Source: Halisarca cf. caerulea (lineage: Eukaryota; Porifera; Demospongiae; Chondrillida; Halisarcidae). Taken from it: a DNA stretch of 64,000 nt. The position numbers and the translations under genes are program-made. How positions within the stretch are numbered: position 1 is the first letter of the stretch; every line of letters starts with the position of its first letter. Positions 1 through 11,600 of this stretch are shown here, piece by piece. Location: contig CAUJGJ010000444.1 of the NCBI GenBank assembly GCA_963170055.1, positions 1,649,501 to 1,713,500 on the forward strand, in the 5' to 3' direction. The notes beneath the pieces are model-generated. The model was not told where the DNA came from, searched no databases, and saw nothing but the letters and a program-made list of their open reading frames with translations.

Positions 1-145
1 CTAACTTTATCTTTGCGATAAATAGTATTTAAAGTTTGTAACGTTTTAAACTTAACTTACTTAGAAAGTTAAAATTAGTAGTTCATTTGTCATATCTTAG
101 AAACTTTGCCAATTTTTCACTTTGCCTAATTTTAAAGTTATGTTT
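1..145. repeat. First monomer in window, variant class
   Basis: The first copy belongs to the class with ACTTAC at 55-60, TAGTAGTTCATTT at 76-88 and CTTAGAAAC at 96-104. It also has a private change, AATAGTATTT, at 21-30 where the other monomers I read have AATATTATTT. The window opens exactly at a monomer boundary by chance, so the array continues upstream. Confidence 0.9.
103..134. repeat. Internal direct repeat of ACTTTGCC within the monomer
   Basis: ACTTTGCC occurs at 103-110 followed by AATTTTTC, and again at 119-126 followed by TAATTTTA, a direct repeat with a 16-bp step. Related ACTTT words occur at monomer positions 4, 33 (in the C class) and 56. The sub-repeat suggests the monomer grew from shorter AT-rich words. 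It is present in nearly every copy; the GAACATTACC class has lost the first of the two words. Confidence 0.75.
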
Positions 146-154
146 CTAACTTTA
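133..154. repeat. Dyad spanning the monomer junction (example copy)
   Basis: TAAAGTTA (133-140) and TAACTTTA (147-154) are perfect reverse complements separated by TGTTTC, so the hairpin straddles the boundary used here between adjacent monomers. It recurs through the array. The GAACATTACC class has TATAGTTG in the left arm, which costs one pair and turns another into G-T, so that class carries a weakened copy. The dyad exists only in tandem context. Confidence 0.82.
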
Positions 155-290
155 TCTTTGCGAAAAATATTATTTAAAGTTTGTAACGTTTTAAACTTAA
201 CTTTCTTAGAAAGTTAAAATTAGTATTTGATTTGTCATATCTTAGAAATTTTCCGATTTTTCACTTTGCCTAATTTTTAAAGTTATGTTT
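146..290. repeat. Representative satellite monomer with coordinate frame
   Basis: This is the second monomer, 145 bp, used to define the frame (window position minus 145). Landmarks are CTAAC at 1-5, TTTGCGA at 12-18 with the first CpG, a variable heptamer at about 31-37 (here AAAGTTT), AACGTT at 40-45 with the second CpG, a dyad at 52-72, the class-defining site TATTTGATTT at 79-88, CATATCTTAG at 91-100 and ACTTTGCC at 119-126. Stops occur in all three forward frames (TAA at 2, 19 and 39) and all three reverse frames (TTA at 7, 29 and 69). Because 145 leaves remainder 1 on division by 3, no long open frame can run through the array. Confidence 0.95.
197..217. repeat. Interior dyad of the monomer (example copy)
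   Basis: TTAACTTTC and GAAAGTTAA form a perfect 9-bp inverted repeat around a TTA loop, at monomer positions 52-60 and 64-72. It recurs about every 145 bp in most monomers. Diagnostic variants change it. A at 59 (ACTTAC) breaks one pair. T or C at 71 breaks an outer pair. T at 68 (GAAATTT) breaks the C56-G68 pair, so the class with both ACTTAC and GAAATTT keeps only fragments of the stem. Copies with CTTGG (about 8,611 and 9,481) and CGTAG (about 38,161, 39,051, 41,081 and 50,079) alter the loop and keep the inner stem. Cruciform formation or protein binding is inferred. Confidence 0.85.
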
Positions 291-1160
291 CTAACTTTAT
301 CTTTGCGATAAATATTATTTAAAGTTTGTAACGTTTTAAACTTAACTTTCTTAGAAAGTTAAAATTAGTATTTGATTTGTCATATCTTAGGAACTTTGCC
401 AATTTTTCACTTTGCCTAATTTTAAAGTTATGTTTCTAACTTTATCTTTGCGATAAATATTATTTAAAGTTTTTAACGTTTTAAACTTAACTTTCTTAGA
501 AAGTTATAATTAGTATTTTATTTGTCATATCTTAGAAACTTTGCCAATTTTTCACTTTGCCTAATTTTAAAGTTATGTTTCTAACTTTATCTTTGCGATA
601 AATATTATTTAAACTTTGTAACGTTTTAAACTTAACTTTCTTAGAAAGTTAAAATTAGTAGTTCATTTGTCATATCTTAGAAACTTTGCCAATTTTTCAC
701 TTTGCCTAATTTTAAAGTTATGTTTCTAACTTTATCTTTGCGATAAATATTATTGAAACTTTGTAACGTTTTAAACTTAACTTTCTTAGAAAGTTAAAAT
801 TAGTATTTGATTTGTCATATCTTAGGAACTTTTCCAATTTTTCACTTTGCCTAATTTTAAAGTTATGTTTCTAACTTTATCTTTGCGATAAATATTATTT
901 AAAGTTTGTAACGTTTTAAACTTAACTTTCTTAGAAAGTTAAAATTAGTATTTGATTTGTCATATCTTAGGAACTTTGCCAATTTTTCACTTTGCCTAAT
1001 TTTAAAGTTATGTTTCTAACTTTATCTTTGCGATAAATATTATTTAAACTTTTTAACGTTTTAAACTTAACTTTCTTAGAAAGTTAAAATTAGTATTTGA
1101 TTTGTCATATCCTAGGAACTTTGCCAATTTTTCACTTTGCCTAATTTTAAAGTTATGTTT

Positions 1161-1300
1161 CTAACTTTATCTTTGCGATAAATATTATTTAAACTTTGTA
1201 ACGTTTTAAACTTAACTTTCTTAGAAAGTTAAAATTAGTATTTATTTGTCATATCTTAGGTTGCCAATTTTTCACTTTGCCTAATTTTAAACTTATCTTT
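1161..1300. repeat. 140-bp deleted monomer
   Basis: This copy reads TAGTATTTATTTG and then CTTAGGTTGCC. It lacks one base near position 84 and four bases of the GAACTTTGCC segment, giving 140 bp. It also has ACTTATCTTT near its 3' end where most copies have AGTTATGTTT. I saw no second copy, so it has not been amplified. Confidence 0.85.
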
Positions 1301-2605
1301 CTAACTTTATCTTTGCGATAAATATTATTTAAACTTTGTAACGTTTTAAACTTAACTTTCTTAGAAAGTTAATATTAGTATTTGATTTGTCATATCTTAG
1401 GAAGTTTGCCAATTTTTCACTTTGCCTAATTTTAAAGTTATGTTTCTAACTTTATCTTTGCGATAAATATTATTTAAACTTTGTAACGTTTTAAACTTAA
1501 CTTTCTTAGAAAGTTAAAATTAGTAGTTCATTCGTCATATCTTAGAAACTTTGCCAATTTTTCACTTTGCCTAATTTTAAAGTTATGTTTCTAACTTTAT
1601 CTTTGCGATAAATATTATTGAAACTTTGTAACGTTTTAAACTTAACTTTCTTAGAAAGTTAAAATTAGTATTTGATTTGTCATATCTTAGGAACTTTGCC
1701 AATTTTTCACTTTGCCTAATTTTAAAGTTATGTTTCTAACTTTATCTTTGCGATAAATATTATTGAAACTTTGTAACGTTTTAAACTTAACTTTCTTAGA
1801 AAGTTAAAATTAGTATTTGATTTGTCATATCTTAGGAACTTTGCCAATTTTTCACTTTGCCTAATTTTAAAGTTATGTTTCTAACTTTATCTTTGCGATA
1901 AATATTATTGAAACTTTGTAACGTTTTAAACTTAACTTTCTTAGAAAGTTAAAATTAGTATTTGATTTGTCATATCTTAGGAACTTTGCCAATTTTTCAC
2001 TTTGCCTAATTTTAAAGTTATGTTTCTAACTTTATCTTTGCGATAAATATTATTTAAAGTTTGTAACGTTTTAAACTTAACTTTCTTAGAAAGTTAAAAT
2101 TAGTATTTGATTTGTCATATCTTAGGAACTTTGCCAATTTTTCACTTTGCCTAATTTTAAAGTTATGTTTCTAACTTTATCTTTGCGATAAATATTATTT
2201 AAACTTTTTAACGTTTTAAACTTAACTTTCTTAGAAAGTTAAAATTAGTAGTTCATTTGTCATATCTTAGAAACTTTGCCAATTTTTCACTTTGCCTAAT
2301 TTTAAAGTTATGTTTCTAACTTTATCTTTGCGATAAATATTATTGAAACTTTGTAACGTTTTAAACTTAACTTTCTTATAAAGTTAAAATTAGTATTTGA
2401 TTTGTCATATCTTAGGAACTTTGCCAATTTTTCACTTTGCCTAATTTTAAAGTTATGTTTCTAACTTTATCTTTGCGATAAATATTATTTAAACTTTGTA
2501 ACGTTTTAAACTTAACTTTCTTAGAAAGTTAAAATTAGTATTTGATTTGTCATATCTTAGGAACTTTGCCAATTTTACACTTTGCCTAATTTTAAAGTTA
2601 TGTTT

Positions 2606-2752
2606 CTAACTTTATCTTTGCGATAAATATTATTTAAACTTTTTAACGTTTTAAACTTAACTTTCTTAGAAAGTTAAAATTAGTATTTCATTTGTCATAT
2701 CTTACAAAACTTTGCCGATTTTTCACTTTGCCTAATTTTTAAAGTTATGTTT
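2606..2752. repeat. 147-bp monomer with CTTACAAAAC and CCGATTTTT
   Basis: This monomer has TATTTCATTT at 79-88, CTTACAAAAC instead of CTTAGGAAC (one extra base), GCCGATTTTT, and an extra T in TAATTTTTAAAG, giving 147 bp. The same class recurs at 4,056 and 5,073, where it opens the two copies of a 7-monomer block. The monomers after 2,753 follow a similar class order with more differences, so this is probably an older, diverged copy of the same block. Confidence 0.85.
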
Positions 2753-4055
2753 CTAACTTTATCTTTGCGATAAATATTATTTAAACTTTGTAACGTTTTA
2801 AACTTAACTTTCTTAGAAAGTTAAAATTAGTATTTGATTTGTCATATCTTAGGAACTTTGCCAATTTTTCACTTTGCCTAATTTTAAAGTTATGTTTCTA
2901 ACTTTATCTTTGCGATAAATATTATTTAAACTTTGTAACGTTTTAAACTTAACTTTCTTAGAAAGTTAAAATTAGTAGTTCATTTGTCATATCTTAGAAA
3001 CTTTGCCAATTTTTCACTTTGCCTAATTTTAAAGTTATGTTTCTAACTTTATCTTTGCGATAAATATTATTTAAAGTTTGTAACGTTTTAAACTTAACTT
3101 TCTTAGAAAGTTAAAATTAGTATTTGATTTGTCATATCTTAGAAACTTTGCCAATTTTTCTTTACCTAATTTTAAAGTTATGTTTCTAACTTTATCTTTG
3201 CGATAAATATTATTTAAACTTTGTAACGTTTTAAACTTAACTTACTTAGAAAGTTAAAATTAGTAGTTCATTTGTCATATCATAGGAACTTTGCCAATTT
3301 TTCACTTTGCCTAATTTTAAAGTTATGTTTCTCACTTTATCTTTGCGATAAATATTATTTAAACTTTGTAACGTTTTAAACTTAACTTTCTTAGAAAGTT
3401 AAAATTAGTATTTGATTTGTCATATCTTAGGAACTTTGCCAATTTTTCACTTTGCCTAATTTTAAAGTTATGTTTCTAACTTTATCTTTGCGATAAATAT
3501 TATTTAAACTTTTTAACGTTTTAAACTGAACTTTCTTAGAAAGTTAAAATTAGTATTTGATTTGTCATATCTTAGGAACTTTGCCAATTTTTCACTTTGC
3601 CTAATTTTAAACTTATGTTTCTAACTTTATCTTTGCGATAAATATTATTTAAAGTTTGTAACGTTTTAAACTAAACTTTCTTAGAAAGTTAAATTTAGTA
3701 TTTGATTTGTGATATCTTAGGAACTTTGCCAATTTTTCACTTTGCCTAATTTTAAAGTTATGTTTCTAACTTTATCTTTGCGATAAATATTATTTAAACT
3801 TTGTAACGTTTTAAACTTAACTTTCTTAGAAAGTTAAAATTAGTATTTGATTTGTCATATCTTAGGAACTTTGCCAATTTTTCACTTTGCCTAATTTTAA
3901 AGTTATGTTTCTAACTTTATCTTTGCGATAAATATTATTTAAAGTTTGTAACGTTTTAAACTTAACTTTCTTAGAAAGTTAAAATTAGTATTTGATTTGT
4001 CATATCTTAGGAACTTTGCCAATTTTTCACTTTGCCTAATTTTAAAGTTATGTTT

Positions 4056-5072
4056 CTAACTTTATCTTTGCGATAAATATTATTTAAAGTTTGTAACGTT
4101 TTAAACTTAACTTTCTTAGAAAGTTAAAATTAGTATTTCATTTGTCATATCTTACAAAACTTTGCCGATTTTTCACTTTGCCTAATTTTTAAAGTTATGT
4201 TTCTAACTTTATCTTTGCGATAAATATTATTTAAAGTTTGTAACGTTTTAAACTTAACTTTCTTAGAAAGTTAAAATTAGTATTTGATTTGTCATATCTT
4301 AGGAACTTTGCCAATTTTTCACTTTGCCTAATTTTAAAGTTATGTTTCTAACTTTATCTTTGCGATAAATATTATTTAAAGTTTGTAACGTTTTAAACTT
4401 AACTTTCTTAGAAAGTTAAAATTAGTAGTTCATTTGTCATATCTTAGAAACTTTGCCAATTTTTCACTTTGCCTAATTTTAAAGTTATGTTTCTAACTTT
4501 ATCTTTGCGATAAATATTATTTAAAATTTGTAACGTTTTAAACTTAACTTTCTTAGAAAGTTAAAATTAGTATTTGATTTGTCATATCTTAGAAACTTTG
4601 CCAATTTTTCACTTTGCCTAATTTTAAAGTTATGTTTCTAACTTTATCTTTGCGATAAATATTATTTAAAGTTTGTAACGTTTTAAACTTAACTTACTTA
4701 GAAAGTTAAAATTAGTAGTTCATTTGTCATATCATAGGAACTTTGCCAATTTTTCACTTTGCCTAATTTTAAAGTTATGTTTCTAACTTTATCTTTGCGA
4801 TAAATATTATTTAAACTTTGTAACGTTTTAAACTTAACTTTCTTAGAAAGTTAAAATTAGTATTTGATTTGTCATATCTTAGGAACTTTGCCAATTTTTC
4901 ACTTTGCCTAATTTTAAAGTTATGTTTCTAACTTTATCTTTGCGATAAATATTATTTAAAGTTTGTAACGTTTTAAACTTAACTTTCTTAGAAAGTTAAA
5001 ATTAGTATTTGATTTGTCATATCTTAGGAACTTTGCCAATTTTTCACTTTGCCTAATTTTAAAGTTATGTTT
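4056..5072. repeat. 7-monomer HOR, copy 1 (1,017 bp)
   Basis: Seven monomers start at 4,056, 4,203, 4,348, 4,493, 4,638, 4,783 and 4,928. Class order: CTTACAAAAC with CCGAT; AAAG/TTGA; AAAG/AGTTCA; AAAATTTG/TTGA; AAAG with ACTTAC, AGTTCA and CATAGG; AAAC/TTGA; AAAG/TTGA. The rare AAAATTTG word (4,523) and the CATAGG word (4,733) recur at +1,017. Matching to the downstream copy also extends several monomers upstream, to about 3,780. Confidence 0.88.
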
Positions 5073-6089
5073 CTAACTTTATCTTTGCGATAAATATTAT
5101 TTAAAGTTTGTAACGTTTTAAACTTAACTTTCTTAGAAAGTTAAAATTAGTATTTCATTTGTCATATCTTACAAAACTTTGCCGATTTTTCACTTTGCCT
5201 AATTTTTAAAGTTATGTTTCTAACTTTATCTTTGCGATAAATATTATTTAAAGTTTGTAACGTTTTAAACTTAACTTTCTTAGAAAGTTAAAATTAGTAT
5301 TTGATTTGTCATATCTTAGGAACTTTGCCAATTTTTCACTTTGCCTAATTTTAAAGTTATGTTTCTAACTTTATCTTTGCGATAAATATTATTTAAAGTT
5401 TGTAACGTTTTAAACTTAACTTTCTTAGAAAGTTAAAATTAGTAGTTCATTTGTCATATCTTAGAAACTTTGCCAATTTTTCACTTTGCCTAATTTTAAA
5501 GTTATGTTTCTAACTTTATCTTTGCGATAAATATTATTTAAAATTTGTAACGTTTTAAACTTAACTTTCTTAGAAAGTTAAAATTAGTATTTGATTTGTC
5601 ATATCTTAGAAACTTTGCCAATTTTTCACTTTGCCTAATTTTAAAGTTATGTTTCTAACTTTATCTTTGCGATAAATATTATTTAAAGTTTGTAACGTTT
5701 TAAACTTAACTTACTTAGAAAGTTAAAATTAGTAGTTCATTTGTCATATCATAGGAACTTTGCCAATTTTTCACTTTGCCTAATTTTAAAGTTATGTTTC
5801 TAACTTTATCTTTGCGATAAATATTATTTAAACTTTGTAACGTTTTAAACTTAACTTTCTTAGAAAGTTAAAATTAGTATTTGATTTGTCATATCTTAGG
5901 AACTTTGCCAATTTTTCACTTTGCCTAATTTTAAAGTTATGTTTCTAACTTTATCTTTGCGATAAATATTATTTAAACTTTTTAACGTTTTAAACTTAAC
6001 TTTCTTAGAAAGTTAAAATTAGTATTTGATTTGTCATATCTTAGGAACTTTGCCAATTTTTCACTTTGCCTAATTTTAAAGTTATGTTT
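5073..6089. repeat. 7-monomer HOR, copy 2 (1,017 bp)
   Basis: This directly adjoins copy 1 and repeats its class order at +1,017. By eye I see differences only in the last monomer (5,945), which has AAACTTTTT where copy 1 has AAAGTTTG. A further monomer pair at about 6,235-6,525 (AGTTCA, then AAAATTTG) looks like a fragment of a third copy. Confidence 0.88.
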
Positions 6090-7974
6090 CTAACTTTATC
6101 TTTGCGATAAATATTATTTAAAGTTTGTAACGTTTTAAACTAAACTTTCTTAGAAAGTTAAAATTAGTATTTGATTTGTCATATCTTAGGAACTTTGCCA
6201 ATTTTTAACTTTGCCTAATTTTAAAGTTATGTTTCTAACTTTATCTTTGCGATAAATATTATTTAAAGTTTGTAACGTTTTAAACTTAACTTTCTTAGAA
6301 AGTTAAAATTAGTAGTTCATTTGTCATATCTTAGAAACTTTGCCAATTTTTCACTTTGCCTAATTTTAAAGTTATGTTTCTAACTTTATCTTTGCGATAA
6401 ATATTATTTAAAATTTGTAACGTTTTAAACTTAACTTTCTTAGAAAGTTAAAATTAGTATTTGATTTGTCATATCTTAGGAACTTTGCCAATTTTTCACT
6501 TTGCCTAATTTTAAAGTTATGTTTCTAACTTTATCTTTGCGATAAATATTATTTAAAGTTTGTAACGTTTTAAACTTAACTTTCTTAGAAAGTTAAAATT
6601 AGTATTTGATTTGTCATATCTTAGGAACTTTGCCAATTTTTCACTTTGCCTAATTTTAAAGTTATGTTTCTAACTTTATCTTTGCGATAAATATTATTTA
6701 AACTTTTTAACGTTTTAAACTTAACTTTCTTAGAAAGTTAAAATTAGTATTTGATTTGTCATATCTTAGGAACTTTGCCAATTTTTCACTTTGCCTAATT
6801 TTAAAGTTATGTTTCTAACTTTATCTTTGCGATAAATATTATTTAAAGTTTGTAACGTTTTAAACTTAACTTTCTTAGAAAGTTAAAATTAGTATTTGAT
6901 TTGTCATATCTTAGGAACTTTGCCAATTTTTCACTTTGCCTAATTTTAAAGTTATGTTTCTAACTTTATCTTTGCGATAAATATTATTTAATCTTTTTAA
7001 CGTTTTAAACTTAACTTTCTTAGAAAGTTAAAATTAGTATTTGATTTGTCATATCTTAGAAACTTTGCCAATTTTTCACTTTGCCTAATTTTAAAGTTAT
7101 GTTTCTAACTTTATCTTTGCGATAAATATTATTTAAAGTTTGTAACGTTTTAAACTTAACTTTCTTAGAAAGTTAAAATTAGTAGTTCATTTGTCATATC
7201 TTAGAAACTTTGCCAATTTTTCACTTTGCCTAATTTTAAAGTTATGTTTCTAACTTTATCTTTGCGATAAATATTATTTAAAGTTTGTAACGTTTTAAAC
7301 TTAACTTTCTTAGAAAGTTAAAATTAGTATTTGATTTGTCATATCTTAGAAACTTTGCCAATTTTTCACTTTGCCTAATTTTAAAGTTATGTTTCTAACT
7401 TTATCTTTGCGATAAATATTATTGAAACTTTGTAACGTTTTAAACTTAACTTTCTTAGAAAGTTAAAATTAGTATTTGATTTGTCATATCTTAGGAACTT
7501 TGCCAATTTTTCACTTTGCCTAATTTTAAAGTTATGTTTCTAACTTTATCTTTGCGATAAATATTATTTAAACTTTGTAACGTTTTAAACTTAACTTTCT
7601 TAGAAAGTTAAAATTAGTATTTGATTTGTCATATCTTAGGAACTTTGCCAATTTTTCACTTTGCCTAATTTTAAAGTTATGTTTCTAACTTTATCTTTGC
7701 GATAAATATTATTTAAACTTTGTAACGTTTTAAACTTAACTTTCTTAGAAAGTTAAAATTAGTAGTTCATTTGTCATATCTTAGAAACTTTGCCAATTTT
7801 TCACTTTGCCTAATTTTAAAGTTATGTTTCTAACTTTATCTTTGCGATAAATATTATTGAAACTTTGTAACGTTTTAAACTTAACTTTCTTAGAAAGTTA
7901 AAATTAGTATTTGATTTGTCATATCTTAGGAACTTTGCCAATTTTTCACTTTGCCTAATTTTAAAGTTATGTTT

Positions 7975-8844
7975 CTAACTTTATCTTTGCGATAAATATT
8001 ATTTAAACTTTGTAACGTTTTAAACTTAACTTTCTTAGAAAGTTAAAATTAGTAGTTCATTTGTCATATCTTAGAAACTTTGCCAATTTTTCACTTTGCC
8101 TAATTTTAAAGTTATGTTTCTAACTTTATCTTTGCGATAAATATTATTGAAACTTTGTAACGTTTTAAACTTAACTTTCTTAGAAAGTTAAAATTAGTAT
8201 TTGATTTGTCATATCTTAGGAACTTTGCTAATTTTTCACTTTGCCTAATTTTAAAGTTATGTTTCTAACTTTATCTTTGCGATAAATATTATTTAAACTT
8301 TGTAACGTTTTAAACTTAACTTTCTTAGAAAGTTAAAATTAGTATTTGATTTGTCATATCTTAGGAACTTTGCCAATTTTTCACTTTGCCTAATTTTAAA
8401 GTTATGTTTCTAACTTTATCTTTGCGATAAATATTATTTAAAGTTTGTAACGTTTTAAACTTAACTTTCTTAGAAAGTTAAAATTAGTATTTGATTTGTC
8501 ATATCTTAGGAACTTTGCCAATTTTTCACTTTGCCTAATTTTAAAGTTATGTTTCTAACTTTATCTTTGCGATAAATATTATTTAAACTTTTTAACGTTT
8601 TAAACTTAACTTTCTTGGAAAGTTAAAATTAGTATTTGATTTGTCATATCTTAGAAACTTTGCCAATTTTTCACTTTGCCTAATTTTAAAGTTATGTTTC
8701 TAACTTTATCTTTGCGATAAATATTATTTAAAGTTTGTAACGTTTTAAACTTAACTTACTTAGAAAGTTAAAATTAGTAGTTCATTTGTCATATCATAGG
8801 AACTTTGCCAATTTTTCACTTTGCCTAATTTTAAAGTTATGTTT
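7975..8844. repeat. 6-monomer HOR, copy 1 (870 bp)
   Basis: Class order: AAAC/AGTTCA/AGAAAC; GAAAC/TTGA (with the private word GCTAATTTTT); AAAC/TTGA; AAAG/TTGA; AAACTTTTT with the loop variant CTTGGAAAG; AAAG with ACTTAC, AGTTCA and CATAGG. The CTTGG marker near 8,611 recurs at 9,481, exactly 870 bp on, which is 6 x 145. Confidence 0.88.
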
Positions 8845-9714
8845 CTAACTTTATCTTTGCGATAAATATTATTTAAACTTTGTAACGTTTTAAACTTAAC
8901 TTTCTTAGAAAGTTAAAATTAGTAGTTCATTTGTCATATCTTAGAAACTTTGCCAATTTTTCACTTTGCCTAATTTTAAAGTTATGTTTCTAACTTTATC
9001 TTTGCGATAAATATTATTGAAACTTTGTAACGTTTTAAACTTAACTTTCTTAGAAAGTTAAAATTAGTATTTGATTTGTCATATCTTAGGAACTTTGCCA
9101 ATTTTTCACTTTGCCTAATTTTAAAGTTATGTTTCTAACTTTATCTTTGCGATAAATATTATTGAAACTTTGTAACGTTTTAAACTTAACTTTCTTAGAA
9201 AGTTAAAATTAGTATTTGATTTGTCATATCTTAGGAACTTTGCCAATTTTTCACTTTGCCTAATTTTAAAGTTATGTTTCTAACTTTATCTTTGCGATAA
9301 ATATTATTTAAAGTTTGTAACGTTTTAAACTTAACTTTCTTAGAAAGTTAAAATTAGTATTTGATTTGTCATATCTTAGGAACTTTGCCAATTTTTCACT
9401 TTGCCTAATTTTAAAGTTATGTTTCTAACTTTATCTTTGCGATAAATATTATTTAAACTTTTTAACGTTTTAAACTTAACTTTCTTGGAAAGTTAAAATT
9501 AGTATTTGATTTGTCATATCTTAGAAACTTTGCCAATTTTTCACTTTGCCTAATTTTAAAGTTATGTTTCTAACTTCATCTTTGCGATAAATATTATTTA
9601 AAGTTTGTAACGTTTTAAACTTAACTTACTTAGAAAGTTAAAATTAGTAGTTCATTTGTCATATCATAGGAACTTTGCCAATTTTTCACTTTGCCTAATT
9701 TTAAAGTTATGTTT
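8845..9714. repeat. 6-monomer HOR, copy 2 (870 bp)
   Basis: Same class order as the block starting at 7,975, including the CTTGG marker. The third monomer is GAAAC here and AAAC in copy 1. The sixth has a private CTTCATCTTTG (about 9,575-9,590). No base of offset is lost between the copies. Confidence 0.88.
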
Positions 9715-11164
9715 CTAACTTTATCTTTGCGATAAATATTATTTAAACTTTGTAACGTTTTAAACTTAACTTTCTTAGAAAGTTAAAATTAGTAGTTCAT
9801 TTGTCATATCTTAGAAACTTTGCCAATTTTTCACTTTGCCTAATTTTAAAGTTATGTTTCTAACTTTATCTTTGCGATAAATATTATTGAAACTTTGTAA
9901 CGTTTTAAACTTAACTTTCTTAGAAAGTTAAAATTAGTAGTTCATTTGTCATATCTTAGAAACTTTTCCAATTTTTCACTTTGCCTAATTTTAAAGTTAT
10001 GTTTCTAACTTTATCTTTGCGATAAATATTATTGAAACTTTGTAACGTTTTAAACTTAACTTTCTTAGAAAGTTAAAATTAGTATTTGATTTGTCATATC
10101 TTAGGAACTTTGCCAATTTTTCACTTTGCCTAAATTTAAAGTTATGTTTCTAACTTTATCTTTGCGATAAATATTATTTAAACTTTGTAACGTTTTAAAC
10201 TTAACTTTCTTAGAAAGTTAAAATTAGTGTTTGATTTGTCATATCTTAGGAACTTTGCCAATTTTTCACTTTGCCTAATTTTAAAGTTATGTTTCTAACT
10301 TTATCTTTGCGATAAATATTATTTAAACTTTGTAACGTTTTAAACTTAACTTTCTTAGAAAGTTAAAATTAGTAGTTCATTTGTCATATCATAGAAACTT
10401 TGCCAATTTTTCACTTTGCCTAATTTTAAAGTTATGTTTCTAACTTTATCTTTGCGATAAATATTATTGAAACTTTGTAACGTTTTAAACTTAACTTTCT
10501 TAGAAAGTTAAAATTAGTAGTTCATTTGTCATATCTTAGAAACTTTGCCAATTTTTCACTTTGCCTAATTTTAAAGTTATGTTTCTAACTTTATCTTTGC
10601 GATAAATATTATTGAAACTTTGTAACGTTTTAAACTTAACTTTCTTAGAAAGTTAAAATTAGTATTTGATTTGTCATATCTTAGGAACTTTGCCAATTTT
10701 TCACTTTGCCTAATTTTAAAGTTATGTTTCTAACTTTATCTTTGCGATAAATATTATTTAAAGTTTGTAACGTTTTAAACTTAACTTTCTTAGAAAGTTC
10801 AAATTAGTATTTGATTTGTCATATCTTAGGAACTTTGCCAATTTTTCACTTTGCCTAATTTTAAAGTTATGTTTCTAACTTTATCTTTGCGATAAATATT
10901 ATTTAAACTTTTTAACGTTTTAAACTTAACTTTCTTAGAAAGTTAAAATTAGTATTTGATTTGTCATATCTTAGAAACTTTGCCAATTTTTCACTTTGCC
11001 TAATTTTAAAGTTATGTTTCTAACTTTATCTTTGCGATAAATATTTTTTAAAGTTTGTAACGTTTTTAACTTAACTTACTTAGAAAGTTAAAATTAGTAG
11101 TTCATTTGTCATATCATAGGAACTTTGCCAATTTTTCACTTTGCCTAATTTTAAAGTTATGTTT
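9715..11164. repeat. Rearranged 4-monomer fragment plus third 6-monomer HOR copy
   Basis: Monomers at 9,715, 9,860, 10,005 and 10,150 repeat the start of the 6-monomer order. The order then restarts at 10,295 and runs complete to 11,164 (AAAC/AGTTCA, GAAAC, GAAAC, AAAG, AAACTTTTT, AAAG/ACTTAC/CATAGG). The third copy lacks the CTTGG loop change and its AAAG monomer has AGTTCAAATT. This is what unequal exchange out of register by a multiple of 145 bp would leave. Confidence 0.75.
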
Positions 11165-11600
11165 CTAACTTTATCTTTGCGATAAATATTATTTAAACTT
11201 TGTAACGTTTTAAACTTAACTTTCTTAGAAAGTTCAAATTAGTAGTTCATTTGTCATATCTTAGAAACTTTGCCAATTTTTCACTTTGCCTAATTTTAAA
11301 GTTATGTTTCTAACTTTATCTTTGCGATAAATATTATTTAAACTTTGTAACGTTTTAAACTTAACTTTCTTAGAAAGTTAAAATTAGTAGTTCATTTGTC
11401 ATATCTTAGAAACTTTGCCAATTTTTCACTTTGCCTAATTTTAAAGTTATGTTTCTAACTTTATCTTTGCGATAAATATTATTTAAGGTTTGTAACGTTT
11501 TAAACTTAACTTTCTTAGAAAGTTAAAATTAGTGTTTGATTTGTCATATCTTAGAAACTTTGCCAATTTTTCACTTTGCCTAATTTTTAAAGTTATGTTT

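Noticed and set aside
96..100. TTAGG telomere repeat, seen once in many monomers as CTTAGGAAC
   Set aside because: It occurs at most once per 145 bp and never in tandem, so it is not a telomeric array; it is also changed to TTAGA or ATAGG in many monomers.
136..146. Yeast-type replication origin consensus near GTTATGTTTC
   Set aside because: It matches only part of the 11-base ARS consensus, and such matches are expected by chance in AT-rich DNA.
197..217. Rho-independent terminator from the interior dyad
   Set aside because: The stem is AT-rich with a 3-base loop and no following run of T, and it repeats in hundreds of copies without genes.
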